Shown here: positions 10,527 to 19,781 of the stretch, in pieces
Layout of the letters: every line of letters begins with the position of its first letter
How positions within the stretch are numbered: the stretch's first letter is position 1
Assembly: GCF_001523745.2 (NCBI RefSeq)
Contig: NZ_CP013386.1
Span: 3,658,001-3,722,000, forward strand
From: Burkholderia mayonis
Lineage (GTDB): Bacteria; Pseudomonadota; Gammaproteobacteria; Burkholderiales; Burkholderiaceae
DNA: 64,000 nt
Reading direction: 5' to 3'
Notes under the pieces: model-generated
Seen by the model: only the letters and a program-made list of their open reading frames with translations
Databases searched by the model: none
What the model was told of the DNA's origin: nothing
Made by a program: the position numbers and the translations under genes

Positions 10527-12155
10527 TTATTTCACGCTGACGCCGTCGAAGCGCGTATAGCCGAGCGGCTCGATCCGCATGTCGGCGACGTTCTTGCGCG
10601 CCGGCTGATAGACGGTCGAGTTCGCGATCGGCGAAAACGGCAGCTGCTGTGCGAAGACTTGCTGCGCCTGCATGTAAATCTTCGTACGAGCATCCTGCGA
10701 CGTCGTCACGCGCCCCTTCTGAACGAGCTCGTCGAACGGCTTGTAGCACCACTCGGAGAAGTTGTTGCCCTTCACCGCCTCGCAGCCGAGCAGCGTGCCG
10801 AGCCAGTTGTCGGGGTCGCCGTTGTCGCCGGTCCAGCCGATCAGCATCGTGTCGTGCTCGCCCGCGTGCGCGCGCTTGATGTACTCGCCCCACTCATACG
10901 TGACGATCTTCGCCTGCACGCCGATCTTCGCCCAGTCGGCCTGGATCATCTCGGCCATCAGCTTCGCGTTCGGGTTGTAAGGGCGCTGCACGGGCATCGC
11001 CCACAGCGTGATGGGGAAGCCGTTCGGATAGCCTGCCTTCGCGAGCAGCGCCTTCGCCTTCGCCGGGTCGTAAGTCGCGGCCTTCAGGTTCTTGTCGTAC
11101 GACCATTGCGTCGGCGGCATCGGTGCGCTCGCCGCCTGCCCCGCGCCCTGATAGACGGACTCGATGATCGCCTTCTTGTTGATCGCCATGTCGAGCGCCT
11201 GGCGCACCTCGAGCTTGTCGACCGGCTTGTGCTGCACGTTGTACGCGAGGTAGCCGAGATTGAAGCCCGGCAGCGACGGCATGTCGACGTTCGCATCGGC
11301 CTTCAGCGTCGCGATATCGGCGGGCCGCGGATAGCTCATCACCTGGCACTCGTTGCGCTTGATCTTCTGCACGCGCACGCCCGGGTCGGGCGTGATCGAG
11401 AAGATCAGCTTCGAGATCTTCACCGCGCCCTTCTTCCAATAATCAGGATTGCCGTCGAATCGAATCGTCGCGTCCTTCGTGTAGCTGCGGAAGATGAACG
11501 GACCGGTGCCGATCGGCTTCTGGTTGATGTCGGCCGCCTTGCCCGCCTTCATCAGCTGGTCCGCGTATTCGGCGGACAGGATCGACGCATACTCCATCGC
11601 GAGGTTCTGGATGAACGGCGCGTTCGGCTCCTTCAGCGTGAAGCGGACCGTATACGGATCGAGTTTTTCGACTTTCGTGATCAGCTTGTCGAGGCCCATG
11701 TCGGTGAAGTACGGGAACGATACCGGATACGCCTTGCGGAATGGCTGGTTCGCATCGAGCATCCGCTCGAACGTGAACACGACGTCGTCCGCGTCGAATT
11801 CGCGCGCCGGCTTGAAGAAATCGGTCGTATGGAATTTGACGCCGTGGCGCAGATGGAACGTGTAGACCTTGCCGTCGGGCGAGATGTCCCATGTCTCGGC
11901 GAGGCCGGGCTCGACCTTCGTGCCGCCGCGCTCGAACTCGACGAGGCGGTTGTAGAGCGGAAACGTCGACGCGGTGAAATCGACGCCCGTCGTGAATTGC
12001 GCGGAATCGAAACCCGCCGGGCTGCCTTCTGAGCAGTAGACGAGCGTTTTGTTCGGGATCTGTGCGAATGCAGAGCCCGCGACGCCGAAAGATGCCGCTG
12101 CAACGCCCGCGATGGCGGTAACACGCAGTGCGCGCAACAGACGATTATGTTCCAT
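10527..12155 (-). CDS. dppA: Periplasmic dipeptide-binding protein DppA
   Basis: A 542-residue solute-binding protein of family 5 (SBP_bac_5). The signal peptide is clear: MEHNRLLRALRVTA with a hydrophobic core and AFA|QIP as the likely cleavage site near residue 27. Mature features include the LVYCSEGSPAGFD start and RHGVKFHTT typical of DppA/OppA proteins. The ATG at 12155 has a GGAGGAA ribosome binding site; the frame extending to 12251 is not used. First gene of the operon. A 16-bp perfect palindrome stands 26 bases upstream of the start. Confidence 0.95.
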   Translation of the reverse strand: MEHNRLLRALRVTAIAGVAAASFGVAGSAFAQIPNKTLVYCSEGSPAGFDSAQFTTGVDFTASTFPLYNRLVEFERGGTKVEPGLAETWDISPDGKVYTFHLRHGVKFHTTDFFKPAREFDADDVVFTFERMLDANQPFRKAYPVSFPYFTDMGLDKLITKVEKLDPYTVRFTLKEPNAPFIQNLAMEYASILSAEYADQLMKAGKAADINQKPIGTGPFIFRSYTKDATIRFDGNPDYWKKGAVKISKLIFSITPDPGVRVQKIKRNECQVMSYPRPADIATLKADANVDMPSLPGFNLGYLAYNVQHKPVDKLEVRQALDMAINKKAIIESVYQGAGQAASAPMPPTQWSYDKNLKAATYDPAKAKALLAKAGYPNGFPITLWAMPVQRPYNPNAKLMAEMIQADWAKIGVQAKIVTYEWGEYIKRAHAGEHDTMLIGWTGDNGDPDNWLGTLLGCEAVKGNNFSEWCYKPFDELVQKGRVTTSQDARTKIYMQAQQVFAQQLPFSPIANSTVYQPARKNVADMRIEPLGYTRFDGVSVK

Positions 12156-12180
12156 GTTTCCTCCAGGTCTCCGGTTCAAG

Positions 12181-12196
12181 GCCGGCCTAGGCCGGC
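12181..12196. repeat. Perfect 16-bp palindrome in the dppA 5' region
   Basis: GCCGGCCTAGGCCGGC reads identically on both strands and lies between the dppA ribosome binding site and its upstream region. It could be an operator or, in RNA, a stable hairpin just before the translation start. GC-rich palindromes also arise by chance in this genome. Confidence 0.4.
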
Positions 12197-12499
12197 GTAG
12201 GCGGATATTACTTGAGCTTTCGTAAGAGGAACAAGCCGGAGAAAAATCCATTCGTCATGCGCGCGCCATCGTGAAATGCGTGGCTCGGCCGCGCGCGGCG
12301 CGCGCGCCGTCGAGCCGATTCGGCGCGATTCGCCGCGATCAGCGTTATCCCTTACATCCTCGATTTTTCGTAACGATCTTCGGCGATGGATCGGGTTCGA
12401 TACGTGAGTGTTACGGATTGCGCGATCTTTTTTGGCGCGCATTCGCGCCGACGCGTTGCGCGTCGACCGCGCAGGCCGGCCGCAGCGAGCAGCCGCGAT

Positions 12500-12851
12500 C
12501 AATCGAAATCGGCGCATAGGGCGGCGCGACCGCGATCAGGAAGATGCCGAGCGTCATCAGCAGAATCACGAGCGACAGCGCCGCCTTGCGCCCCGCTCGA
12601 TCCGCGTAGAGACCGAGCACGATGCTGCCGATCGGCCGCATGAAGAAGGCGACGCCGAACGTCGCGGTCGTCAGGAGAAGCGACTAATATTCGCTGCTGG
12701 TCGGAAAGAACAACTCGGCGATCACGACCGTCATGAAGCTGAAGACGATGAAGTCGTACCACTCGAGCGCGTTGCCGATCACGGCCGCCGCCACCGCGCG
12801 CCGGTTCAGCGCATGTCCCGCCGTTTTCGTCGAAGCCGCAATCGATGCCAT
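12500..12851 (-). pseudogene. Remnant of an MFS (MHS-type) transporter gene, interrupted and truncated
   Basis: From the ATG at 12851 the frame encodes the start of a metabolite:H+ symporter-family MFS protein: RAVAAAVIGNALEWYDFIVF and then a first membrane segment. An amber stop (CTA on plus at 12684-12686) interrupts it after ELFFPTSSEY. The same frame resumes with typical family sequence, FFMRPIGSIVLGLYADRAGR and LVILLMTLGIFLIAVAPPYAPI, then homology ends abruptly around 12500. Only about 115 of the usual 420-550 residues remain, so the gene has both a nonsense codon and a 3' deletion. The rest of the region to dppA holds nothing recognisable. Confidence 0.85.
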
Positions 12852-12980
12852 CCTCGCCCCTCGCTGTCGTCGTGCTTTCGTCGTGCGTCGTGCGTCGTGC
12901 GCCTGCGCCGTAACAAGCTGACGCTGCGCCAACGGCCGTGGAGCGAGTGTAGAAAGCGAAGGAATCGATTTCAAGCAATA

Positions 12981-13016
12981 AAAAAACGCCCGCTGTCGTC
13001 GGACCGCGGGCGTTTT
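12981..13016 (-). terminator. Intrinsic terminator after the HiPIP gene
   Basis: CGCCCGC and GCGGGCG arms flank a short loop. Read on the minus strand the stem is followed by a run of T, about 50 bases after the HiPIP stop. The A- and T-tracts on both sides could also stop transcripts coming the other way. Confidence 0.85.
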
Positions 13017-13064
13017 TCGCTTCGGTGCGATGCGAAGCGGCGCCGCAAGACGCCGCGCGCCGCG

Positions 13065-13379
13065 TCACGCCATTTTCGTGAACGCGTTGCACCAGCCCTT
13101 CGCCGACACCTGCTTGCCGGGGAACGCACCGCACGGGCCCGACGCCGAGCCCTTCTTGCCCTGATACAGCATGCAGCCCGAACAGGCTTCGCCTGCCGCG
13201 TACTTCGGGAACTTCGCCTTGTCGACCTTGGCGGCGTCGGCCTTGTAGCCGAGCGCGACGGCGGTCGGATCAGTTTCGGACAGCATCGGCAGATCGGCCG
13301 AGAACGCTTCGCGCGTGAGCGCGAGCGCCGACACGGCGCCGACGCTCGTGATCAGGAAACTCCGGCGGGACGTTTTCAT
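13065..13379 (-). CDS. High-potential iron-sulfur protein (HiPIP)
   Basis: A 104-residue periplasmic electron carrier binding one 4Fe-4S cluster. A twin-arginine signal (SRRSFLITSVGAVSALAL) leads the protein, fitting export of a folded metalloprotein by Tat. Four cysteines with HiPIP spacing follow: EACSGCMLYQ, GPCGAFPG and GWCNAF. The ATG at 13379 follows GGAGCG at suitable spacing; an in-frame ATG 18 bases upstream is less likely. Single gene with its own terminator. Electron partner is unknown; soluble cytochromes or a reaction centre are the usual ones. Confidence 0.93.
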   Translation of the reverse strand: MKTSRRSFLITSVGAVSALALTREAFSADLPMLSETDPTAVALGYKADAAKVDKAKFPKYAAGEACSGCMLYQGKKGSASGPCGAFPGKQVSAKGWCNAFTKMA

Positions 13380-13522
13380 GGGAATTCGCTCCAACATTGT
13401 GGGTTGTCGCTGCTCTAGCGGCAGCAGCGCACAAGCATACCGCTCGTGCGCCCGAATGTGACGCGGGTAATTCCGAAGATAAGCCAATCGAAAACAAGAA
13501 ATCGGCGCACCGCCTACGGAGG

Positions 13523-14635
13523 TTATGTGCGCGCCGCCATTTCGCCGACGCGCTGCGCGATCGCGAGCGCCGCGGTGAGCCCGGGCGATTCGATGCCGAA
13601 CAGGTTCACGAGCCCGCGCACGCCGTGCTGCGCCACGCCCTGGATCACGAAATCGGCGGTGGGCTCGCCGGGCCCCGCGACCTTCGGACGAATGCCCGCG
13701 TAGGCCGGCTGCAGCGAGTCGTCGGGCAATCCTGGCCAATACGCGCGGATCGATGTGTAGAACGCGGCGGCGCGGCGCGGATCGACGTCGTAGCGCAGCG
13801 TGTCGATCCATTCGACGTCGGGCCCGAAACGCGCCTGTCCGGCGAGATCGAGCGTCAGATGCACGCCGAGCCCGGCGCGATCCGGAACCGGGTAGACGAG
13901 ATGCGAGAACGGCACGCGCCCGGACAGGCCGAAGTAATTGCCGCGCGCGAGATAGAGCGGCGGCACCCAGCGCGAATCGAGCCCGCGAATGCGCTTCGCG
14001 AGCGCCTGCGCACCGAGCCCCGCGCTGTTGATCACGCACGCGGCTTCGATCTCGGCCGGCGTATCGCCGCCGACGCGCACGACGAAGCAGCCGCCCCCCA
14101 CGTCGATCGATTCGACCGGTGAGCGCAGCGCGCACGCGGCGCCGTCGCGCTCGGCGTCGCCGAGGAGCGCGAGCATCAGTTGATGGCTGTCGACGATGCC
14201 CGTGCTCGGCGAGAACAGCGCCTCGAGGCACTCGAGCTCGGGTTCGAGCGCCTGCACTTCGTCGCGCGACAGCGACAGCAGATCGAGCACGCCGTTTTCC
14301 TCCGCGCGCGCGGCGATCGCCTTCAGTTGCTTCGCCTGCGCGGGCGACGTCGCGACGATGAGCTTGCCGCAGCGCCGGTGCGGCACGTTGTGCGTCTCGC
14401 AGAAGTCGTACAGCAGGTCGCGCCCGTGCACGCACAGCGACGCCTTCAACGATCCGCGCGGATAGTAGAGCCCCGCGTGGATCACTTCGCTGTTGCGCGA
14501 GCTCGAGCCCGTGCCGATCGCATCGGCCGCCTCCAGGATCAGCGTCTCGCGTCCGCGCGCGGCCAGCTCGCGCGCGATCGCAAGGCCGACTATGCCGGCG
14601 CCGATCACCACACAGTCAATCCGCTCCATCGTCAT
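13523..14635 (-). CDS. FAD-dependent oxidoreductase, L-2-hydroxyglutarate oxidase-like
   Basis: A 370-residue DAO-family flavoprotein. The N-terminal FAD-binding Rossmann motif is [17 protein letters not shown] at about residues 9-25, followed by [25 protein letters not shown], which is the pattern of L-2-hydroxyglutarate dehydrogenase/LhgO-like proteins (the single string is quoted here in parts: [14 protein letters not shown] is diagnostic). C-terminal [12 protein letters not shown] and [15 protein letters not shown] complete the domain. Start at 14635 or the second ATG at 14629; no strong SD decides. Substrate is inferred from family resemblance only. Confidence 0.82.
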   Translation of the reverse strand: MTMERIDCVVIGAGIVGLAIARELAARGRETLILEAADAIGTGSSSRNSEVIHAGLYYPRGSLKASLCVHGRDLLYDFCETHNVPHRRCGKLIVATSPAQAKQLKAIAARAEENGVLDLLSLSRDEVQALEPELECLEALFSPSTGIVDSHQLMLALLGDAERDGAACALRSPVESIDVGGGCFVVRVGGDTPAEIEAACVINSAGLGAQALAKRIRGLDSRWVPPLYLARGNYFGLSGRVPFSHLVYPVPDRAGLGVHLTLDLAGQARFGPDVEWIDTLRYDVDPRRAAAFYTSIRAYWPGLPDDSLQPAYAGIRPKVAGPGEPTADFVIQGVAQHGVRGLVNLFGIESPGLTAALAIAQRVGEMAART

Positions 14636-14706
14636 TCGCGTCGCTCACGCTTCGAAAGCAGGACCTACGATTGTACGTCGCGCGACGCGTATGCGCCTGC
14701 CGGCCG

Positions 14707-15687
14707 TCAAAAGCCGATCGGCCGGCGGCGCCCGGTGCTTTCGTCGGTGCGGATGTCGCGCGGCGCGACCGCGTCTCGCCCGTCGAGCCGCGCCGCGCCG
14801 AACGCGTGCAGCAGCACGCGGCGCATCGTGCGGGGCGGCATCGCGGCGAGCACGTCGAGCGCGTCGTCGCCCAGCGCGTCGGGGAACCGACGCCCCCACG
14901 CGTGCGCGTCGCGGATCTCGCCGTAGATCGTCCGCGCGATGCGGCGCGCGCCCGGCGCGTCGGGCGGCTCGATCTCGTACACGTTCATCCGGTTCATGAT
15001 CGGCTCGGGAATCGCGCTTGCGTCGTTCGCGGTCGCGATCCAGATCACGTTGCCCGCGTCGATCGGCACCTCGGCGAATTCGTCGATGAACGCGCATGCG
15101 GTGTCGTGCTCGAGCAGCGCGTATAGCGCACCGAGCGGATCGTATTGCGCGTCGCTGCCCGCCTTGTCGATCTCGTCGATCGCGATCACGGGATTCGAGT
15201 AGCAGCCGTTGACGAGCGCGTCGAACACCTTGCCCGGCTTCGCGTTCTTCCACTGCGACGACGCGCCCGACAGCACCCAGCCCGCCGTCAGCGAGCTCAT
15301 CGGCACGTAGTGGTAAGCGGTCCCGAGCATCTTCGCGAGCGCCTTCGCGAAATGCGTCTTGCCGATGCCCGGCTCGCCGAGCAGCAGAATCGGCATCAAT
15401 TCGAGGCGATCGTCGGTTTCGAGGCAAAGCGCCACTTGCTTGCGCACGTCGTCGAGCGGCTCGGCGAAGTTCGGCAATTCCTCGGCGAGCGAATCGAACG
15501 CGGGCATTCGCGTCGGCTTCACGCAAAAGCGCAGGTTGCCCGTCTTCAGCATCTTCTCGTAAGTCGCGCGCAGCGCGTCGCTTGCGCCTTCGTTCAGATC
15601 GTTCAGCGCCGTCTCGATTCGATCCAGATCGTAGACCGTACTGAACGACGCCACCGCCAGTTCCTGTTTCACCATCGCCGTCGTCAT
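14707..15687 (-). CDS. AAA+ ATPase, Lon-like ATPase module without protease domain
   Basis: A 326-residue AAA+ protein. Walker A is LLGEPGIGKTH (about residue 127), Walker B is NPVIAIDEIDKA, and sensor-1 is IWIATAND, followed by EPIMNRMNVYEIEPPD, all resembling the ATPase module of Lon. No Lon protease domain or N-domain is present; the protein ends soon after the small C-terminal subdomain. GAGGTG precedes the ATG at 15687. It probably remodels an unknown protein substrate. Neighbours give no clear partner. Confidence 0.85.
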   Translation of the reverse strand: MTTAMVKQELAVASFSTVYDLDRIETALNDLNEGASDALRATYEKMLKTGNLRFCVKPTRMPAFDSLAEELPNFAEPLDDVRKQVALCLETDDRLELMPILLLGEPGIGKTHFAKALAKMLGTAYHYVPMSSLTAGWVLSGASSQWKNAKPGKVFDALVNGCYSNPVIAIDEIDKAGSDAQYDPLGALYALLEHDTACAFIDEFAEVPIDAGNVIWIATANDASAIPEPIMNRMNVYEIEPPDAPGARRIARTIYGEIRDAHAWGRRFPDALGDDALDVLAAMPPRTMRRVLLHAFGAARLDGRDAVAPRDIRTDESTGRRRPIGF

Positions 15688-16104
15688 CGCACACCTCGCC
15701 TTGCTGCCGCCGTCCGTCTTTCAGACTCCTTCGATTTCAGTGTAGCCAGCGCGACATCCCGCGCAAGCGAGCAGCCGCCGGGGACTGCTGCTAACATCTT
15801 CGCGACGCTGCACGCGACACGCGCCGCGCGTATGATCGTAGATTCACGTCGTGCGTGCGCGCATCGCGCCGTCGCCATTCCGTGGCGCGGTCCGCAGCCC
15901 TTGCGCATCGCGCCGCTCGTCGACGAGTCAGCCGATGCGTTCGCCGCTCGCGCCGGCTGCCGCGCCGTCGCCGCGGCGCGCCCGTTTGCCGCGCCGCCCG
16001 GTGCTTGAAAAATCCGCGCGCTGCGCTCACCTCGTCGATGTCCCCGATAACGGCGCCGCGCGCGAAAGATGAACCGAGCAATTACCCGCGCGGTCGGAAG
16101 TTCG
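15688..16104. other. Intergenic region between divergent genes
   Basis: About 400 bases between the minus-strand AAA+ gene and a plus-strand secreted hypothetical. A TATGAT (15830-15835) could be a -10 for the plus-strand gene but lies far from it. I see no RNA gene or repeat. Confidence 0.4.
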
Positions 16105-16677
16105 ATGAATTTGTTTAAGCGTGAGATGTCCGCCTGTCCCGCCTCCCGGCTCGCCCGCGCCGGAAAATTCGTGCTCGAAGCCGGCGTCGCGGGCGCGCTT
16201 GTCTGCGCCGCGCTCTCCGCGCATGCGCAGAGCGGTCCGCAGTCCGTGATCGATTGGGAAATCCAGGTGGTGCGCGACGGCCAGACGATCGACACGTTCG
16301 AGCAGAAGACCACCGTCGGCCAAGCCCGCTCGGACACGCACAGCTTTCCCGTCGCGCCCGCGGCCAGTTGCGGCGCCGCGACGACGAACGCGTCGGCCGC
16401 CGACGCGCCCGCATCCGAAATGTCGCGCACGATCACGGTCGCGCCGCTGTACGTCGAAGGCGACGCGGTCGCGCTCGCGATCGACGCGCAGGAAACGCTC
16501 GCCGACGGCGGCGCGGTGCCGTCCGGCGGCGCGCCGTGCACGTCCCCGCCGCCGCTGCGAATCGTCGCAAGCCATCCGGGCCTGAACGCACGCGCCGCGC
16601 AGTGGACCGACTGGACCTTGGCCGACCGCAGCCCGCAACTCGTCTATCGCGTGCGTGCGCACGTCGTCGAGGACTGA
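16105..16677 (+). CDS. Hypothetical exported protein
   Basis: A 190-residue protein with a signal peptide: a basic start (MNLFKREM), a hydrophobic stretch around ALVCAALSAHAQ and likely cleavage after AHA. The mature part begins SGPQSVIDWEIQVVRDGQ, contains two cysteines (SCGAA, APCTS) that could pair, and has no domain I recognise. The ATG at 16105 follows GGAAG; an upstream in-frame ATG at 16069 would add 12 residues and lacks a good SD. It ends six bases before the EEP-family gene, so the two are probably cotranscribed. Confidence 0.72.
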   Translation: MNLFKREMSACPASRLARAGKFVLEAGVAGALVCAALSAHAQSGPQSVIDWEIQVVRDGQTIDTFEQKTTVGQARSDTHSFPVAPAASCGAATTNASAADAPASEMSRTITVAPLYVEGDAVALAIDAQETLADGGAVPSGGAPCTSPPPLRIVASHPGLNARAAQWTDWTLADRSPQLVYRVRAHVVED

Positions 16678-16683
16678 CCGACC

Positions 16684-17490
16684 ATGCACGTGCCCGAGAC
16701 CCTGCCGCTCGCCGAACCGCAGCCTGCCGAGAACGAGATCACGGCGGTCAGCTGGAATCTGCACAAGGGCCGCTCGCCGCTCGGCTTCACCGCGTGGGAC
16801 GCGATGCGCAGCTGGGTCGAATCGACGCACGCGGACGTCTATTTCCTGCAGGAAGCGATGGCGCGGCGCATGCCGCGCCCGATGCTCGCGTCCGGCTTCG
16901 GCAGGCCGATGGCGGAGCCCGTCGACGACGTCTGGCACTGCCAGGCGACCGAGATCGCGCGCGCGCTCGACTGGCAGATCGCACTCGGGCCGAACGTGTT
17001 CAAGCCTTCATGGCGGCACGGCAACGCGATCCTGTCGCCGCATCCGCTCGACCTCGGCGGCCGCTGGGACATTTCCGCGCACCGCTTCGAGCGTCGCGGC
17101 CTCCTCGTCGCGCGCGCGACGCTCGCGGGCAGCGCGCCCGTCACGCTGCTGTGCGCGCACCTCGCGCTCACGCGCGCCGCGCGGCTGCGGCAGATGAGCT
17201 GGATCGCGCACTGGATCGAGCGCCACGCGAGCACGGGGCCGCTCGTCCTCGCGGGCGACTTCAACGACTGGCGCAACGACTCGATCCCGCTCTTCGGCGA
17301 GATTGGCCTGTCCGAAGTCGCGACGCTGCTCGGCGCGTCGGGCCGCACGTTTCCCGCGTTCTCGCCCGCGCTCGCGCTCGACAAGATGTTCGTGCGCGGG
17401 ATGACGCCGATCGAATGGCGCGCGCCCGGCGACGAAACCGCATGGCTGTCCGATCATCTGCCGTACGTCGCGCGGCTGCGGCTCGACTGA
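16684..17490 (+). CDS. Endonuclease/exonuclease/phosphatase family protein
   Basis: A 268-residue EEP-superfamily protein. Family hallmarks are SWNLHKGRSP (N-terminal Asn), VYFLQEA (metal-binding Glu), LLCAHLALT, LAGDFNDWRND (Asp/Asn pair) and the C-terminal WLSDHLPYVA (catalytic Asp-His). This fold covers phosphodiesterases, sphingomyelinase-like enzymes and nucleases; the sequence alone does not say which. No signal peptide is seen. It follows the exported hypothetical with a six-base gap. Confidence 0.85.
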   Translation: MHVPETLPLAEPQPAENEITAVSWNLHKGRSPLGFTAWDAMRSWVESTHADVYFLQEAMARRMPRPMLASGFGRPMAEPVDDVWHCQATEIARALDWQIALGPNVFKPSWRHGNAILSPHPLDLGGRWDISAHRFERRGLLVARATLAGSAPVTLLCAHLALTRAARLRQMSWIAHWIERHASTGPLVLAGDFNDWRNDSIPLFGEIGLSEVATLLGASGRTFPAFSPALALDKMFVRGMTPIEWRAPGDETAWLSDHLPYVARLRLD

Positions 17491-17745
17491 CGCCCGAACG
17501 CGCGCCGCACCGGACGCACCCGGCGCACCGGCCCCGAAAAGCCTGCCTGAATCGACGAAAGACGCACGCAAGTTTGTCGGCGATTTCCGCGCGTTTGCCG
17601 GGATCAAGCACGCGAGCATCCAAGGCACGGTAAAATACGGCGTTTCTCACTCGTCTGTTTTATCGGGTAGGCGTGCGAATGACGTGCGCCATCGGCCGGT
17701 CCGCGGACCGGGCCGTCCCTCGGTTTCCGCATCGTTTCCGAATCC

Positions 17746-18516
17746 ATGAGCAAATTCGACACCGCTACCGTCCTGTCCGTCCACCACTGGACCGACACGC
17801 TGTTCAGCTTCACTTGCACCCGCGAACAAGCCCTGCGCTTCAACAACGGCGAGTTCACGATGGTCGGCCTGGAAGTCGACGGCAAGCCGCTCACGCGTGC
17901 ATACAGCATCGTGAGCCCGAACTACGAAGAGCACCTCGAGTTCTTCAGCATCAAGGTGCAGAACGGCCCGCTGACGTCGCGGCTGCAACACCTGAAGGTC
18001 GGCGATGCGGTCCTGATCGGCAAGAAGCCGACAGGCACGCTCGTCGCCGACAACCTGCTGCCCGGCAAGACGCTATGGCTGCTGTCGACGGGCACGGGCC
18101 TGGCGCCGTTCATGTCGATCATCCGCGATCCGGACATCTACGACCGCTTCGACAAGGTGATCCTCACGCACACGTGCCGCCTGAAGGGCGAGCTCGCGTA
18201 CATGGATTTCATCAAGCACGACCTGCCGGGCCACGAATACCTCGGCGACGTGATCCGCGAGAAGCTCGTCTACTACCCGACCGTCACGCGCGAGGAATTC
18301 GAGAACGAAGGCCGGATCACCGACCTGATCTCGTCCGGCAAGCTGTTCACGGATCTGGACGTTCCGCCGTTCTCGCCCGAGCACGACCGCGTCATGCTGT
18401 GCGGCAGCACCGCGATGCTGAAGGACACGACCGAGCTGCTGAAGAAGGCGGGCCTCGTCGAAGGCAAGAACAGCGCCCCCGGCCACTATGTGATCGAGCG
18501 CGCGTTCGTCGACTGA
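17746..18516 (+). CDS. fpr: Ferredoxin--NADP+ reductase
   Basis: A 256-residue flavoprotein that moves electrons between NADPH and ferredoxin or flavodoxin. The FAD-binding motif RAYSIVSPNY is at about residues 52-61, the NADP-binding STGTGLAPFMSII at about 114-126, and the C-terminal segment ends HYVIERAFVD, as in bacterial FPR enzymes of about 256 residues. A TAAAAT at 17631-17636 may be part of its promoter. Monocistronic: a strong terminator follows 24 bases after the stop. Confidence 0.93.
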   Translation: MSKFDTATVLSVHHWTDTLFSFTCTREQALRFNNGEFTMVGLEVDGKPLTRAYSIVSPNYEEHLEFFSIKVQNGPLTSRLQHLKVGDAVLIGKKPTGTLVADNLLPGKTLWLLSTGTGLAPFMSIIRDPDIYDRFDKVILTHTCRLKGELAYMDFIKHDLPGHEYLGDVIREKLVYYPTVTREEFENEGRITDLISSGKLFTDLDVPPFSPEHDRVMLCGSTAMLKDTTELLKKAGLVEGKNSAPGHYVIERAFVD

Positions 18517-18540
18517 CCCCGTTTCTTAATCCACATCAAA

Positions 18541-18577
18541 AACCGGAGCCACCGAAGCCTGGCGCTCCGGTTTTTTT
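18541..18577 (+). terminator. Intrinsic terminator after fpr
   Basis: AACCGGAGC pairs with GCTCCGGTT around a 14-base loop, followed by seven T. It lies just after the ferredoxin reductase stop. Confidence 0.9.
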
Positions 18578-18598
18578 GTGTCGGATTTTGGCAACATG

Positions 18599-18824
18599 GT
18601 TACAAAACGTCATATTTGTATCTCAAAATAGTTACAAGTTCGCGTTGTGTTGCTGAAGTTGTCTGTCAGCGTTTGTCCTACATCGGGAACACCCCGAGGC
18701 ACGGCGAGCACCTTAAAGCGTCCGCCCAGTATGACTTTGCATATAATTCTGCGATATCATGCGCGGCGCGTGAAAACGGTCCCATTCACTGTTACAGCGC
18801 CACGCAAAATGTTACAGAATGTAA
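18599..18824. promoter_or_regulatory. AT-rich region with four GTTACA boxes and one TTACA-N3-TGTAA site
   Basis: Between the fpr terminator and the histidine kinase gene lies unusually AT-rich DNA with GTTACA at 18599, 18631, 18790 and 18811. The last belongs to an inverted repeat, TTACA (18812-18816), GAA, TGTAA (18820-18824). The repetition suggests binding of a regulator, possibly the response regulator encoded downstream. No direct evidence for which protein binds. Confidence 0.45.
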
Positions 18825-18938
18825 ATAATGTTTCCGAAGCATATTGCTGACCCCGCCCCGGCTGGCCGTGCCGATCGCGTCGGTCGGCAGTCGTTCCAGT
18901 GGGTGTCTGAATAGCTTTCTGAACAGAAAGGGAGAGTC

Positions 18939-19781
18939 ATGGATACGCCGTCTATTGCGCTGTCGAGTGCAAGCGCCCTAGCTTCGTCGTCGCGCGACCT
19001 TGCGACCGATGCCGGCATTCCTTTCGTTTCCCGTCCCGCCGTGCGCCCGCCTGCCGCCGAGCGGCTCGGCGCGCGCGTCGCGCAACTGTCCGCCGAACTC
19101 GTCGCCGCCGACGAATCCGCGCGCCGCCATCTCGCGGGCGAGCTGCACGACGGCCTCGGGGCCGACCTCACCGCCGCACGCTTCGCGCTTGCGAACATCG
19201 AAACCTGGCTGCCGGACGACGTGCCCGACGGATGCCGGCGCGCGCTCGCGCTCGCGCAGCAGGCGCTCGACGCCGCGACGGCCGCAAACCGCCGCCTGAT
19301 CGACGGCCTCGGCACACCCGCGCTCGAAGCGGGGCTCGTCGGCGCGCTCGCCGCGTGGATCGGCGCGCACGGCGCGCGCACCGGCCTGCGCACGAGCTTC
19401 GTCTGCGCGGCCGACGCGCGCGTCACGCAGCTTTCCGCCGACGGCGCGCTCGCCGTATTCCGTGTCGCGCAGGAAGCGCTCGCAAACGTTGCCAAGCATG
19501 CGCGCGCATCGGCCGCCGACGTGCGGATCGACGTCGACGACACGCATCTGACCCTCGTCGTCGCCGACGACGGCGTGGGCATTCCGGCCACGCGCCGCCG
19601 CGGCTACGGGCTCGGCGGCATGCGCGCGCGCTGCGAAGCGCTCGGCGGCACGCTCGAACTCGTTTCGCCGCGCTCGAGCGGCACGGGCACGGCGCTTTGC
19701 GCGCGCTTCGCGTGGGCCGCGCTCGTCGCCCCCGCGCATACGCCGGCCGCCGCGCGCAGGATGCGCAAGGAGGCGCGATGA
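18939..19781 (+). CDS. Soluble sensor histidine kinase (HisKA_3 / HPK7 type)
   Basis: A 280-residue kinase of the NarX/DegS class. The H-box is AGELHDGLGADL with His70 as the likely phosphoacceptor, followed by the HATPase_c domain: N-box QEALANVAKHA, G1 ADDGVGIP and G2 GYGLGGMRARCEALGG. There is no membrane segment and no recognisable sensory domain; the first 45 residues are low-complexity. It presumably senses a cytoplasmic signal or takes input from another protein. GGGAG precedes the ATG. The stop overlaps the response regulator start as ATGA. Confidence 0.9.
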   Translation: MDTPSIALSSASALASSSRDLATDAGIPFVSRPAVRPPAAERLGARVAQLSAELVAADESARRHLAGELHDGLGADLTAARFALANIETWLPDDVPDGCRRALALAQQALDAATAANRRLIDGLGTPALEAGLVGALAAWIGAHGARTGLRTSFVCAADARVTQLSADGALAVFRVAQEALANVAKHARASAADVRIDVDDTHLTLVVADDGVGIPATRRRGYGLGGMRARCEALGGTLELVSPRSSGTGTALCARFAWAALVAPAHTPAAARRMRKEAR

